Assembly: GCA_016714645.1 (NCBI GenBank)
Contig: JADKCI010000001.1
Location: forward strand, 1,054,001-1,118,000
Direction of reading: 5' to 3'
From: Chromatiaceae bacterium
GTDB lineage: Bacteria; Pseudomonadota; Gammaproteobacteria; Chromatiales; Chromatiaceae
Length of the DNA: 64,000 nt
Positions 1-8,167 of this stretch are shown one piece after another (position 1 is the stretch's first letter; every line of letters begins with the position of its first letter). The position numbers were made by a program, and so were the translations under genes. Under the pieces are notes generated by a model. That model was not told the origin of the DNA. It did not search any database and saw only the letters and a program-made list of their open reading frames with translations.

Positions 1-2
1 CC

Positions 3-119
3 GCCACCGCCCCGGCCTTTTCCCAGATTCGCGATGCCATCCAGACGCGTCTGGTGGAACGCAGCCGGCGGGATTATCAAAAGGCCTGGCTGGCGGCACT
101 CCGCGCGAGTCAGGCCTGA
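3..119 (+). CDS. C-terminal end of a parvulin-type peptidyl-prolyl isomerase, possibly NifM (partial)
   Basis: An open frame runs in from the left edge and ends in TGA at 117-119. The 38 visible residues include AFSQIRDAIQTRLVERSRR and finish LAALRASQA. A charged helix followed by a short Trp/Leu/Ala tail resembles the last helix of parvulin-family (PpiC/SurA/NifM) proteins. NifM, which matures the nitrogenase Fe protein, would fit the nif context, but no catalytic part is in the window. The assignment rests on a short tail and is weak. Confidence 0.4.
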   Translation, partial: ATAPAFSQIRDAIQTRLVERSRRDYQKAWLAALRASQA

Positions 120-441
120 CGGGTCTGGGATAGGGTGTAAGGTTGGCGCGGCCTGCCCTCACCGGTGAGCGGATGGCTTAATTTGCCACGCCGAAGCATC
201 TGAGGCACCCGTGCAATGACCGAGTGGAATCCGCCCGCAACGCCCCCGCAAGACCTCGCTATCAAGAAGCTGCCGCGGCTGCCGGACACAGCGGTGCATG
301 GCAAGCCCGCCGCCAACTCAGGGCGACCATGGCGTGTTGCAGGCCCACGCCGAGGGAGATCAGCCAGGGTGGCCGACCCGCGGCCATTCCTTCCGGGGTC
401 CCGGTGTGAGAGAAGTATATAAATCAGGTAGTAAGCGGGCC
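120..441. other. Convergent intergenic region, no gene seen
   Basis: These 322 bases lie between the end of the left-edge gene on plus and the end of rnfH on minus. I see no coding potential with family resemblance on either strand, no NifA site and no sigma-54 promoter. Convergent transcription would call for terminators here, but I cannot point to a convincing hairpin with a T-run. Confidence 0.5.
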
Positions 442-705
442 TCAGTCCTGGTCCCGCCGCTCGACGGTCTCCGGATCGGCGATGATGGGGCGGTAGATCT
501 CCACCCGGTTGCCGTCCGCGAGGGGCGTATCGAGCCGGGCGATCTTGCCGAATATACCCACCTGGTTCTGGTCCAGGTCGATTTCGGGAAACTGGATGAG
601 TAGGCCGGAGCTCAGGATGGCATCCCGCACCCGGCTGCCCTCCGGCATATCCAGCTTGAGCCAGGTCTGCTTGAACTTATCCGTGTAGGCGACGCCGATG
701 TGCAT
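442..705 (-). CDS. rnfH: RnfH, small ubiquitin-like protein of the Rnf operon
   Basis: An 87-residue protein beginning MHIGVAYTDKF. It has the RnfH/RatB-type beta-grasp signature: a hydrophobic first strand, the segment IQFPEIDLDQNQVGIFGK, and the end stretch LADGNRVEIYRPI. RnfH is the usual last gene of nif-type rnf operons; its exact role is unclear. The start at 705 is chosen over an upstream ATG because GGAGA precedes it at good spacing and the product then has the family's length. It lies 49 bases after rnfE in the same operon. Confidence 0.9.
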   Translation of the reverse strand: MHIGVAYTDKFKQTWLKLDMPEGSRVRDAILSSGLLIQFPEIDLDQNQVGIFGKIARLDTPLADGNRVEIYRPIIADPETVERRDQD

Positions 706-754
706 GGAAGGGTCTCCTCGGAGGGGTCGGGTGGGTGAGCGCGGTTGCCCCGGC

Positions 755-1471
755 TTAGGCCGCTGCCCGGGCGGCCCGAGCCAGGGCTCGTGATTGTTGG
801 CTCGCCGCCAGCCGGGCATCGATCAGCCGTTTGCCGGCCAGCAGCAACCCCAGAGCCAGAAAGCCGCCGGGGGGCAGGATCGCCAGCAGGAAGCCCCGGT
901 AGTCCGGGATCAACCGCATTTCCAGGAAGGCGAAGCCGGACCCCAGCAACTGGGAGGCGCCCGCGAACAGGGTGCCGCTGCCGATGATCTCGCGCACCCC
1001 GCCCAGGACCATGAGGACGGCGGTGAAGCCCAGGCCGGTAGCGAGCCCATCCAGGGTCGAGGCCAGCGCCGGATTCCTGGAGGCGAAGACTTCGGCGCGG
1101 CCCAGAACGGCGCAGTTGACGACAATGAGGGCGATGAAGAGGCCAAGGGCCTTATGCAGGTCGTGGGCATAGGCGTTGAGACCCAGATCGACCAGGGTCA
1201 CCAGGGTGGCGATCATCACGATATAGACGGGGATGCGCACCTCCGCACTCATGATCGGGCGCATCCAGGACACCAGCAGGTTGGAGACCGCGAGGACCGC
1301 GGTGGTCGCCAGCCCCATGCCCAGGCCATTGGTGGTGGTGCTGGTCACTGCCAGTGCCGGGCACAGGGCCAGGCCTTGGGCCAGGATGACATTGTTGCCC
1401 CAGAGCCCTTGCTGGGCGATTGCGCCCCAGGCCGTGGCGGCTTTGGGCGGCGAAGCGAGGTTAGTACTCAT
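755..1471 (-). CDS. rnfE: RnfE, integral membrane subunit of the Rnf complex
   Basis: A 238-residue, highly hydrophobic protein with about six membrane segments. The region NNVILAQGLALCPALAVT matches RnfE/NqrD, and IVVNCAVLGRAEVFA is the conserved half-membrane helix with the cysteine thought to help bind an intramembrane iron-sulfur centre together with RnfA. Rnf couples ferredoxin/NADH electron transfer to ion movement; in diazotrophs it is thought to run in reverse to reduce ferredoxin for nitrogenase. It lies 33 bases downstream of rnfG. The C-terminus is Ala/Arg-rich, unlike the rest. Confidence 0.95.
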   Translation of the reverse strand: MSTNLASPPKAATAWGAIAQQGLWGNNVILAQGLALCPALAVTSTTTNGLGMGLATTAVLAVSNLLVSWMRPIMSAEVRIPVYIVMIATLVTLVDLGLNAYAHDLHKALGLFIALIVVNCAVLGRAEVFASRNPALASTLDGLATGLGFTAVLMVLGGVREIIGSGTLFAGASQLLGSGFAFLEMRLIPDYRGFLLAILPPGGFLALGLLLAGKRLIDARLAASQQSRALARAARAAA

Positions 1472-1504
1472 GGGCCATCTCCTGGCGTGGGTTCAGGTGC
1501 CGGA

Positions 1505-2173
1505 TCAAGGTGTGGCCGCTGTGCCCGGGTCTCGTGGCGGCGGCGCGAGCAGGGTGGCCTGCTGGGCAGTGAAGAGTTGTAGCCCCTTTTTGAAGGCGCC
1601 GACCACGGCGCGCGGAGTGATAGTGGCGCCACTAAACTGGTCGAAGTCACCGCCGTCCTTCTTCACGGCCCAACGGCTCTCGGGTGGGTCACCCAAGGAG
1701 TGCCCTGCGAAGCCCAGTATCCAGTCGTCCTTGGCGGCCTCGATTCTGTCCCCCAGCCCAGGTGTTTCCCGATGGGACAGCACCCGGACACCCAGGATTC
1801 GGCCCTGGGTGTCGAGGCCCATGATCAGCTCGATCGGGCCTGCATACCCCAGGCCGGTAACCTGGAAGGCCACGGCGGTGACCTGACCCTGTTGCATCGC
1901 GCGGTACACCCTGACCGGCTGGCCCGATGCCGATTCGATGGTCAAGGCATCCGCCACGGGGTCGTTGTCCTGGAGGGAAGGGGGGATGACCTGGGCCAGG
2001 GAGGCCTTGAGATCCTCGGCGCCGCGCGCGGCGATGGGGTCGCGGGTGAAGCGGTCGGCGACCACCAGCAGGGTAGCGGCCAGCAGGGTGAAAGCTCCCA
2101 GGAGCAGGGACGGGTAGCTGGCATGTTGGCGATAGGCCGGGCCACCCTCCGAGGCGGTGGTGATGTCGTTCAT
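1505..2173 (-). CDS. rnfG: RnfG, flavoprotein subunit of the Rnf complex
   Basis: A 222-residue protein with one N-terminal membrane segment (about residues 22-38) and an FMN-binding domain. The motif SGATIT at residues 181-186 contains Thr184, the residue expected to carry covalently bound FMN, attached in this family by ApbE-type flavin transferase. The start at 2173 overlaps the rnfD stop by ATGA, indicating coupled translation. The C-terminal tail after the flavin domain is Pro/Ala-rich. Length and motif agree with RnfG/NqrC. Confidence 0.95.
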   Translation of the reverse strand: MNDITTASEGGPAYRQHASYPSLLLGAFTLLAATLLVVADRFTRDPIAARGAEDLKASLAQVIPPSLQDNDPVADALTIESASGQPVRVYRAMQQGQVTAVAFQVTGLGYAGPIELIMGLDTQGRILGVRVLSHRETPGLGDRIEAAKDDWILGFAGHSLGDPPESRWAVKKDGGDFDQFSGATITPRAVVGAFKKGLQLFTAQQATLLAPPPRDPGTAATP

Positions 2174-3261
2174 CGGGGCCTCTCCGCTTGATCCGCATAT
2201 TCGATAGGTACGCCGCGGCGGTCCCGCCCATAGATGCGCGGGCGCGCATAGTGGTCGATGAGCGGGGTGCAGGCGTTCATGAGGACGATCGCGAAGGCGA
2301 CTCCCTCCGGATAGCCGGCCCAGGTGCGGATGGCGTAAATCAGCAGCCCGCAACCGGCCCCAAAGAGCAACTGGCCACGCGGCGAGACCGGGGAGGTGAC
2401 CGGGTCCGTGGCTATGAAAAAGGCCGCCAGCAGGGTGGCGCCGGAGACGAGATGCAGCATGGCGTCGGGGTACCGGGCCGGATTGATCAGGTGCATCAGG
2501 CTGGCCATCAGTACCAAGGCGCCCAGCAGAGAAACGGGGATGTGCCAGGTGATGACCCGCCGTTGGAGCAGGAAGAGCCCGCCCAACAGGAGGAGAAGGG
2601 CCGAGGTCTCGCCCATGCTGCCCCCGATCCAGCCGAAGGCCCCAGACAGGGGGTCGTAAATCCCCGCCAAAATGCCGCCGAGGTCACGACCCTGGCTCAG
2701 GCCTGTTCGCACCTGGCCAAGGACGGTGGCCCCGCTGAAACCGTCAGGGATTGCACCGCCGAAGGTGACCGCCAGGCCTGTCGCGAAATCGGGCGCATTG
2801 GCGGACCAGGGCGATAGGGGGGCGGTAAAGCTCGTCATCTCCAAGGGAAAGGCGACCAGCAGTGCGACCCGAGCCACCATGGCCGGATTGAAGAGATTCT
2901 GGCCGATCCCGCCGTACACCTGCTTGGTCAAGGGAATGGCCACCAGGGCCCCGATGACTCCGAGCCACCAGGGCGCCCAGGGGGGCAAGGAGAGGGCCAG
3001 GAGCCAGCCGGTCAGGAGTGCCGAGCCATCCAGCAGATAGGGCAAGGGGGGCTTGCCCGCGATCATCAGACTGGCCGCCTCCGCGGCCAGCGCGGCGCCG
3101 AGGGTGACGAGGAACAGGAAGACGGCGGGCCAGCCAAACTGCCCCAGCCCGAACAGGGTGGCCGGCACCAGGGCCAGGGTCACCAGACCCATGGCGCGCC
3201 CCACGCAGGTGCCGGCATGGGTATAGGGTCCGGGGAAGATGCCAGGGTTCATCATGGTCAA
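2170..3261 (-). CDS. rnfD: RnfD, membrane flavoprotein subunit of the Rnf complex
   Basis: A 363-residue polytopic membrane protein of the NqrB/RnfD family. SGATVLGQ at 176-183 is the flavinylation motif (Thr179), and QVYGGIGQNLFNPAM is the conserved block before it. It overlaps rnfC upstream and rnfG downstream by four bases each (ATGA), so the middle of the operon is translationally coupled. It forms the ion-translocating membrane core with RnfA and RnfE. Confidence 0.95.
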   Translation of the reverse strand: MTMMNPGIFPGPYTHAGTCVGRAMGLVTLALVPATLFGLGQFGWPAVFLFLVTLGAALAAEAASLMIAGKPPLPYLLDGSALLTGWLLALSLPPWAPWWLGVIGALVAIPLTKQVYGGIGQNLFNPAMVARVALLVAFPLEMTSFTAPLSPWSANAPDFATGLAVTFGGAIPDGFSGATVLGQVRTGLSQGRDLGGILAGIYDPLSGAFGWIGGSMGETSALLLLLGGLFLLQRRVITWHIPVSLLGALVLMASLMHLINPARYPDAMLHLVSGATLLAAFFIATDPVTSPVSPRGQLLFGAGCGLLIYAIRTWAGYPEGVAFAIVLMNACTPLIDHYARPRIYGRDRRGVPIEYADQAERPR

Positions 3262-4754
3262 GCCTCCGCCAGGGACGCGGTGCTGGTCACCGGCGTCTGG
3301 GGTTTATGATTGGCGGACGCCTCCCGCTTGCGTGCCGCCATGGCCTCCCGCTTGGCCTGCTGGATGGCCTCGATCCGCGCGGTGCGTTGCTCGGCCAGCC
3401 GGCGCGTCTCGGCCTGTTTCTGTTTGGCCCGGCCCCGGGCGGCCATCTCGCCCTTGGCGAAGTTGAAATACTGCACCAGGGGGATATGGGCCGGGCACAC
3501 ATAGGAGCAGGAGCCGCAGGCGACACAATCCATGAGCCCCAGGGCCACGGCCCCCTCCAGATCCCCGGCGCGGGTTCGCGCCGCCATCTCCAGGGGCAGC
3601 AGCCCGCAGGGGCAGGCGGAGACACAACTGGCGCAGCGGATACAGGGCATGGCCGGGCGGGAACGCGTCTCGGCGGCGGTGAGTGCCAGGATGCCGTTGC
3701 AACCCTTGACGATGGGTACGCGCGTGCTGGGCAGGGGTTGGCCCATCATGGGCCCCCCGCTCACCAGCCGTGTTGGCTCCTCCCGGAAGCCGCCACAATG
3801 GTCGATCAGATGCTGAACCGGAGTCCCCAGGGGGACGCGCAGATTGCGGGGGGTCCGGATCGCCCCACCGCTGACCGTCACCACCCGCGAGACCAGGGGC
3901 CGGCCCAGCCGCAGGGCCTGATGCACGGCGAAGGCGGTGGCGGGGTTGTGTACCACCACCCCCAGGTCCGCGGTGAGACCCCGCGCCGGGATCTCGCGGC
4001 CCAGCAGCGCCTGCACCAGATGCTTTTCCGAGCCCATGGGATAGCGGACCGGCAGGCCGATGACCCGAATTCCCGTCTGGCTGGCCGCTGCCTGGGACAT
4101 GGCCGCCAGAGCCTCGGGCTTGTTCTTCTCGATGGCGATCAGGATCTGGGCCAGGCCCAGGCCCAGGGCGTGGGCCATGATGCGAATACCGTCGATGACC
4201 TGATCGGTGTGCTCGCGCATCAGCCGGTCATCGCAGGTGAGATAGGGCTCACATTCGGCGCCGTTGATCACCAGGGTATGGAGCCGATAGCGCTGCCGCA
4301 GGTTGAGCTTGACGGCGGCGGGGAAGGTCGCCCCACCCATCCCGACGATGCCCGCGGCCGAGACCCGGGCCGTGATTTCTTCCGGTTCCAGCGCGAAGGG
4401 GTCCCCGGTCCCCGCGAGATCGTCACGCCAGCGGTCCTGCCCATCGGGCTGGAGGGTGATGGTGCGGACCGAGAGACCGGAGGCATGATGGGCTGGGTAG
4501 CTGCCGACACCCATGATGCGTCCCGAGGTCGGGGCATGGACCGGGGCCGAGATGGCCCCCTGGGCATGGCCCAGGAGATCGCCCTTGGCGACCCTTTGGC
4601 CCCGATGGACCAGGGGCGCGGCGGGGGTGCCGATATGCTGCTGCAGGGGGACATGCAGCAAGGCGGGCAGGGGCAGGTCCTCGATGGGCTGCCCCGCCGC
4701 CAGATGCTTGCGTGCCTCTGGGTGAACGCCCCCGCGAATCCTGAAAAGTCTCAT
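3258..4754 (-). CDS. rnfC: RnfC, NADH/ferredoxin-side iron-sulfur subunit
   Basis: A 498-residue soluble subunit starting MRLFRIRGGVHPEARK. It has a Gly-rich flavin/NADH-binding region (GMGGATFPAAVKL) and two 4Fe-4S motifs near the end: CIRCASCVSACPCG and CVACGSCSYVCP. The C-terminal tail is short and Arg/Lys/Ala-rich, like nif-linked RnfC proteins and unlike the long repeat tails of housekeeping RsxC. The start at 4754 is chosen because the family's N-terminus begins at this methionine; the longer upstream frame overlaps rnfB. Confidence 0.95.
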   Translation of the reverse strand: MRLFRIRGGVHPEARKHLAAGQPIEDLPLPALLHVPLQQHIGTPAAPLVHRGQRVAKGDLLGHAQGAISAPVHAPTSGRIMGVGSYPAHHASGLSVRTITLQPDGQDRWRDDLAGTGDPFALEPEEITARVSAAGIVGMGGATFPAAVKLNLRQRYRLHTLVINGAECEPYLTCDDRLMREHTDQVIDGIRIMAHALGLGLAQILIAIEKNKPEALAAMSQAAASQTGIRVIGLPVRYPMGSEKHLVQALLGREIPARGLTADLGVVVHNPATAFAVHQALRLGRPLVSRVVTVSGGAIRTPRNLRVPLGTPVQHLIDHCGGFREEPTRLVSGGPMMGQPLPSTRVPIVKGCNGILALTAAETRSRPAMPCIRCASCVSACPCGLLPLEMAARTRAGDLEGAVALGLMDCVACGSCSYVCPAHIPLVQYFNFAKGEMAARGRAKQKQAETRRLAEQRTARIEAIQQAKREAMAARKREASANHKPQTPVTSTASLAEA

Positions 4755-4773
4755 GTCCGCTACTCCCGGCGTT

Positions 4774-5313
4774 TCATGGGGCCGCCGCCAGGGCGGTCGG
4801 ATTGGGCCAGAACCAGGTCTGGAGGTTGGCCACGAGGGGGCGCATCTCAATGCACTCGGTGGGACAGACCGCGAAGCACTGTTCGCAACCGATACAGGCG
4901 TCGGTAAAGACGCTGTGAATCATGTTGTTGGCCCCCATGATGGCGTCCGTGGGGCAGCGCTTGAAGCACTTGCAGCAGCCGATACAGAGGCTCTCCTTGA
5001 TAAAGGCGATCCTGGGGGCCTTCTCCACCAGGCACGACAGGTCCAGGGAAACGCCCAGCAGGTTGGCGATCTCGCCCGCCACGGCCCTGCCGCCGGGGGG
5101 GCAGATGGCCGGCGAGGCGGCCCCCGAGGCGATGGCTTCCCCCGCGGGTCCACAGCCCGCATAGCCACACTGTCCACACTGGGACCCGGGTAGCAGGGCC
5201 ACGACCTGCTCGGCGAGCGGATTGCCCTCGACCCGCAAATAGCGCCCGGCGATGGCGAGGAGACCGCCCAGGGTCAGGCCGAGGAAGGTGAGACTACTTA
5301 TGGCGACGATCAT
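4774..5313 (-). CDS. rnfB: RnfB, ferredoxin-interacting iron-sulfur subunit
   Basis: A 179-residue protein with an N-terminal membrane anchor (residues 2-22). A 4Fe-4S domain with Cys46, 49, 54 and 71 follows, then two classical ferredoxin clusters (Cys110/113/116/120 and Cys140/143/146/150). RnfB is the proposed exchange point with soluble ferredoxin. It lies 19 bases before rnfC and 43 after rnfA, in the same transcription unit. Confidence 0.95.
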   Translation of the reverse strand: MIVAISSLTFLGLTLGGLLAIAGRYLRVEGNPLAEQVVALLPGSQCGQCGYAGCGPAGEAIASGAASPAICPPGGRAVAGEIANLLGVSLDLSCLVEKAPRIAFIKESLCIGCCKCFKRCPTDAIMGANNMIHSVFTDACIGCEQCFAVCPTECIEMRPLVANLQTWFWPNPTALAAAP

Positions 5314-5356
5314 CTTCCTATATCTCCCTAGGGGCTCGGGGCTCGGGGCGCGGGCG

Positions 5357-5932
5357 TCACGCCAGTCCCACGAAACCCATGAAGCCCAGTGACAGCAACC
5401 CCGCCGTGATGAAGGCGATGGGCTGCCCCGCGAAGAGGGCTGGGACCTGGGCCAGGGCCAGGCGCTCCCGCAGCCCGGCGAACAGCACCATCACCAGCGA
5501 AAAGCCGAGGGCGGAGCCGATGCCGTTGAGCAGGCTGTACATGAAGCCATGGTCCTCCTGGACATTGAGCAAGGTCACGCCCAGGACGGCGCAGTTGGTG
5601 GTAATCAGGGGCAGGTAGATGCCCAGCACCTGATGGAGCGCCGGCGAGACCTTGCGGACCACCATTTCGGTGAACTGCACCACCGAGGCGATGACCAGGA
5701 TAAAGGTGAGGATCCGCAGATAGCCCAGCCCGAGGGGCTGGATGAGCAGATGCTCCAGGAGCCAGCCCGCCACCACGGCCAGGGTCAGTACGAAGGTGGT
5801 CGCCAGGCTCATCCCCAAGGCGGAGTCGAGTCGGCTCGAGACGCCCATGAAGGAACAAAGCCCCAGGAACTTCACCAGCAGCACGTTATTGACCAGCGCG
5901 GTCGCCAGGATCAGTAACAAATATTCACCCAT
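5357..5932 (-). CDS. rnfA: RnfA, integral membrane subunit, first gene of the rnf operon
   Basis: A 191-residue polytopic protein (RnfA/NqrE) starting MGEYLLLILATALVNNVLL. The N-terminal NNVLLVKFLGLCSF and the later TNCAVLGVTLL are the paired half-helix motifs that hold the intramembrane Fe-S centre with RnfE. It is the promoter-proximal gene of rnfABCDGEH, preceded by a sigma-54 promoter whose -12 lies about 76 bases upstream. The operon sits back to back with nifLA, the arrangement known for the nif-linked rnf cluster of Azotobacter. Confidence 0.95.
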   Translation of the reverse strand: MGEYLLLILATALVNNVLLVKFLGLCSFMGVSSRLDSALGMSLATTFVLTLAVVAGWLLEHLLIQPLGLGYLRILTFILVIASVVQFTEMVVRKVSPALHQVLGIYLPLITTNCAVLGVTLLNVQEDHGFMYSLLNGIGSALGFSLVMVLFAGLRERLALAQVPALFAGQPIAFITAGLLSLGFMGFVGLA

Positions 5933-6007
5933 GGGAATCGAAGCCTCGGGGTCAAGGGGGGAAGGCGCTTGCCCAGACCCGTGATCGGGTCCGTCGATAG
6001 GGGGAAC

Positions 6008-6022
6008 GCAAATTAGGTGCCA
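6008..6022 (-). promoter_or_regulatory. Sigma-54 promoter of the rnf operon
   Basis: Read on the minus strand the sequence is TGGCACCTAATTTGC, which matches the RpoN consensus TGGCAC-N5-TTGC exactly, with GG and GC twelve bases apart. It lies about 76 bases upstream of the rnfA start. NifA sites are at 6291-6349. Confidence 0.9.
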
Positions 6023-6172
6023 GTCATTGGTACCGGGGCTCCTCGGGAGTGGCCGGGGCGCCAGGCAGGCGGCGTGGCTCCAGAAAAGACAGGGGTCTGG
6101 GCGCGGGGTAACCCTTCGGACCCTCGGGCTGCATGGGTTGGGTTCGATAGCTCAAACCACTGATTCTCTTGC

Positions 6173-6210
6173 TTCCTCCCCCCTTGCGGGGGAGGGTTGG
6201 GGAGAGGGGT
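6173..6210. repeat. REP-like palindrome, family B (copy 1)
   Basis: A C-rich arm and a G-rich arm around a short TTGC centre, followed by GGGTTGGGGAGAGGGG. The same unit recurs inside two coding regions of this window, at 16862-16898 and 34562-34594. This copy lies between the NifA sites and the rnf promoter, so it might also act as a spacer or roadblock. Confidence 0.7.
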
Positions 6211-6290
6211 CCGAACCGTTAGGGGGCACGGGTAGGTCGCTGGGCGCGGATGCGCGCCCTCATAGCGCGGGGCATGGGGGAAGAGGCGCT

Positions 6291-6306
6291 TGTGGGGGTT
6301 GCGACA
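6291..6306. promoter_or_regulatory. NifA upstream activator site 1 (rnf/nifLA)
   Basis: TGTGGGGGTTGCGACA fits TGT-N10-ACA exactly. It lies about 150 bases from the nifL -24 element and about 270 from the rnf -24 element. It is palindromic and could serve both divergent promoters. Confidence 0.75.
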
Positions 6307-6333
6307 AGGCCGGGATGGCGGGCGGTTCGGCTT

Positions 6334-6349
6334 TGTTGCCGACCCGACA
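6334..6349. promoter_or_regulatory. NifA upstream activator site 2 (rnf/nifLA)
   Basis: TGTTGCCGACCCGACA fits TGT-N10-ACA exactly. It is 43 bases from site 1, close to four helical turns, so two NifA oligomers could bind the same face. It lies 107 bases before the nifL sigma-54 promoter, a typical distance. Confidence 0.8.
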
Positions 6350-6455
6350 AGGATGCTGTCATCCTCGAGCGGAAGCCGGGATCAAGTAGTTAGCCGGGCA
6401 ATGGGGGCCGTGGCGGGAAGTCAAGACCTCAGGCCTGGCACCGAAGGGTGGCAAG

Positions 6456-6470
6456 GGGCACGAATATTGC
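6456..6470 (+). promoter_or_regulatory. Sigma-54 promoter of nifLA
   Basis: GGGCACGAATATTGC matches TGGCACG-N4-TTGC at all but the first base, with the invariant GG and GC twelve bases apart. The nifL GTG is 42 bases downstream. This predicts that nifLA is autoactivated by NifA, as in Klebsiella. Confidence 0.8.
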
Positions 6471-6511
6471 TATGAATTAATACCCTGCGGCCCTTTTGTT
6501 GGAGCACCCCC

Positions 6512-8152
6512 GTGACGGCTACTCACATCCCAGAACTCCCTCACGGGATCTTCACCCAGGCCCTGGTCGAGTTTCTCGCCTCGCCACCGCCCGGCACCCC
6601 TGGCGAGGTGATCGAGGCCCTGAACCAACTGTCCGGGCCTGCCGCCGACGCCTTACCACCCCGGCTCTTTTTCGAGGCGGTCGAGCAGACGCCCTCCGCC
6701 ATCTCCATCGCGGACCCCCAGGCGACCATCCTCTATGTCAACCGTGCCTTCGAGGCCCTGACCGGTTACGCGCGGGAGGAGGTGATTGGCCAGAACCAGT
6801 CCATTCTCAACAACCGGGCAACCCCGGAAAGCATTTACCAGGAGTTGTGGCGGACCATCACGCGCAAGCAAACCTGGACCGGCATCCTGGTCAACCGCAC
6901 CAAGCAAGGGGGCGACTACCTGGTGGAGCTGACGATCGCCCCGGTCCTGGATCGGCACGGCGAACTGGGCTACTTCCTCGGCAAGCAGCGTGATGTCACT
7001 AAGGAGCACGAATTGGAGGCCAGGCTGCGCCAGCAGAAGGCACGCATCGAGATGGTGTTGGACGCCGCCCCCGTGGTGGTGATGTTGCTGGATGCCCAGG
7101 GACGGGTGCTGCTCGACAACCAGGAATATAAAAAGCTCCTGGGGGATCTGCGGGGGCGCGAGCCGGCCAAGGTGCTGATCGAGGCCATCCTGGGGCAAGC
7201 GGGCACGGACCCGATAGAGGCCTGCCTGGCGGGGCAGGGTTTCAAGAATCTCGAGATCAGCCTGGAGACCCCGAATGGGCGAGGCCCACGCTGGTTCTCC
7301 TGCTCCGGAACCCCGGCGGACGAGCCAGACCCCAGTGCTCGCGGTTACTTCGCCAGTGGGACCCGGGGTGATCGGCAACTCCTCCTGATCGCCACGGAGA
7401 TCACGGCGCGCCGCCGCGAGATGGCCCGCGCCCATCTGGAGAACCTGCGGGCCAGACTCGCCGAGCAGCAACTGATACAGGGGATGCACGAGGCCCTGGC
7501 GGCGGCCATCTACCAACTCCAGGCCCCCATGAACGTCATCAATGCCGCCTCGGTCATGGTCCGGTGCGGCACCGCCAGCCTGGAGACTCTGGCTGCCATG
7601 CTGGACCAGATCTGCGCCTCCGGGGCCCGGGCCCTTGAAACGCTGCGCGGCGCCCTGCCCGAGGAGCCGCGCGAGGCCGAGGCCATGGTCAATGTCAACG
7701 AGCTCCTGCGCCAGGTCCTGGATCTGGAGACCGATCGGCTGCTCGCGGCGGGGATCGTGGTGGATTGGCGCCCCGCCGAGGTGCTCCCGGCCCTCCCGGG
7801 TCACGAGAATCAGTTGCGCTCGGTATTCAAGGAATTGATTGAAAACGCCATTTATGCCCTCAACGAGAGCGGGCGCATGAACCCAGAGCTCCTGCTCAAC
7901 ACCCGGGCACTGGAGGGCGCGGTGGTCGTGGAGATTCAGGATAACGGCGTCGGCATCCCCAGCACCGACCGCTACAAGGTCTTCGAACCCTTCCATATCG
8001 GCTGGCGCAGTCGCCGTGGCAAGGCCGGCATGGGGCTGGCCATCGCCCAGGAGATTGTCAACGCCCACGGGGGCTCCATCGAGGTGGACCCCGGTTTCCA
8101 GGATGGCTGCCGCATGCGCCTCTTTCTGAGCACCGCCAAATCCGCTTTGTGA
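6512..8152 (+). CDS. nifL: NifL, redox/nitrogen-sensing anti-activator of NifA
   Basis: A 546-residue protein. The start is GTG at 6512 with GGAG eight bases before it. PAS1 (about residues 50-170, FFEAVEQTPSAISIADP onward) should bind FAD and sense oxygen or redox state; PAS2 (about 180-240) follows. The C-terminal half is a histidine-kinase-like GHKL module with an N-box (LIENAIYAL) and G-boxes (DNGVGIP, GMGLAIAQEI). The H-box position reads AAIYQLQAPMNV with Tyr instead of His, so phosphotransfer is not expected, in line with NifL acting by direct ADP-dependent contact with NifA. It is followed 15 bases later by nifA. Confidence 0.93.
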   Translation: MTATHIPELPHGIFTQALVEFLASPPPGTPGEVIEALNQLSGPAADALPPRLFFEAVEQTPSAISIADPQATILYVNRAFEALTGYAREEVIGQNQSILNNRATPESIYQELWRTITRKQTWTGILVNRTKQGGDYLVELTIAPVLDRHGELGYFLGKQRDVTKEHELEARLRQQKARIEMVLDAAPVVVMLLDAQGRVLLDNQEYKKLLGDLRGREPAKVLIEAILGQAGTDPIEACLAGQGFKNLEISLETPNGRGPRWFSCSGTPADEPDPSARGYFASGTRGDRQLLLIATEITARRREMARAHLENLRARLAEQQLIQGMHEALAAAIYQLQAPMNVINAASVMVRCGTASLETLAAMLDQICASGARALETLRGALPEEPREAEAMVNVNELLRQVLDLETDRLLAAGIVVDWRPAEVLPALPGHENQLRSVFKELIENAIYALNESGRMNPELLLNTRALEGAVVVEIQDNGVGIPSTDRYKVFEPFHIGWRSRRGKAGMGLAIAQEIVNAHGGSIEVDPGFQDGCRMRLFLSTAKSAL

Positions 8153-8167
8153 CCAGGCCCCGCACCC

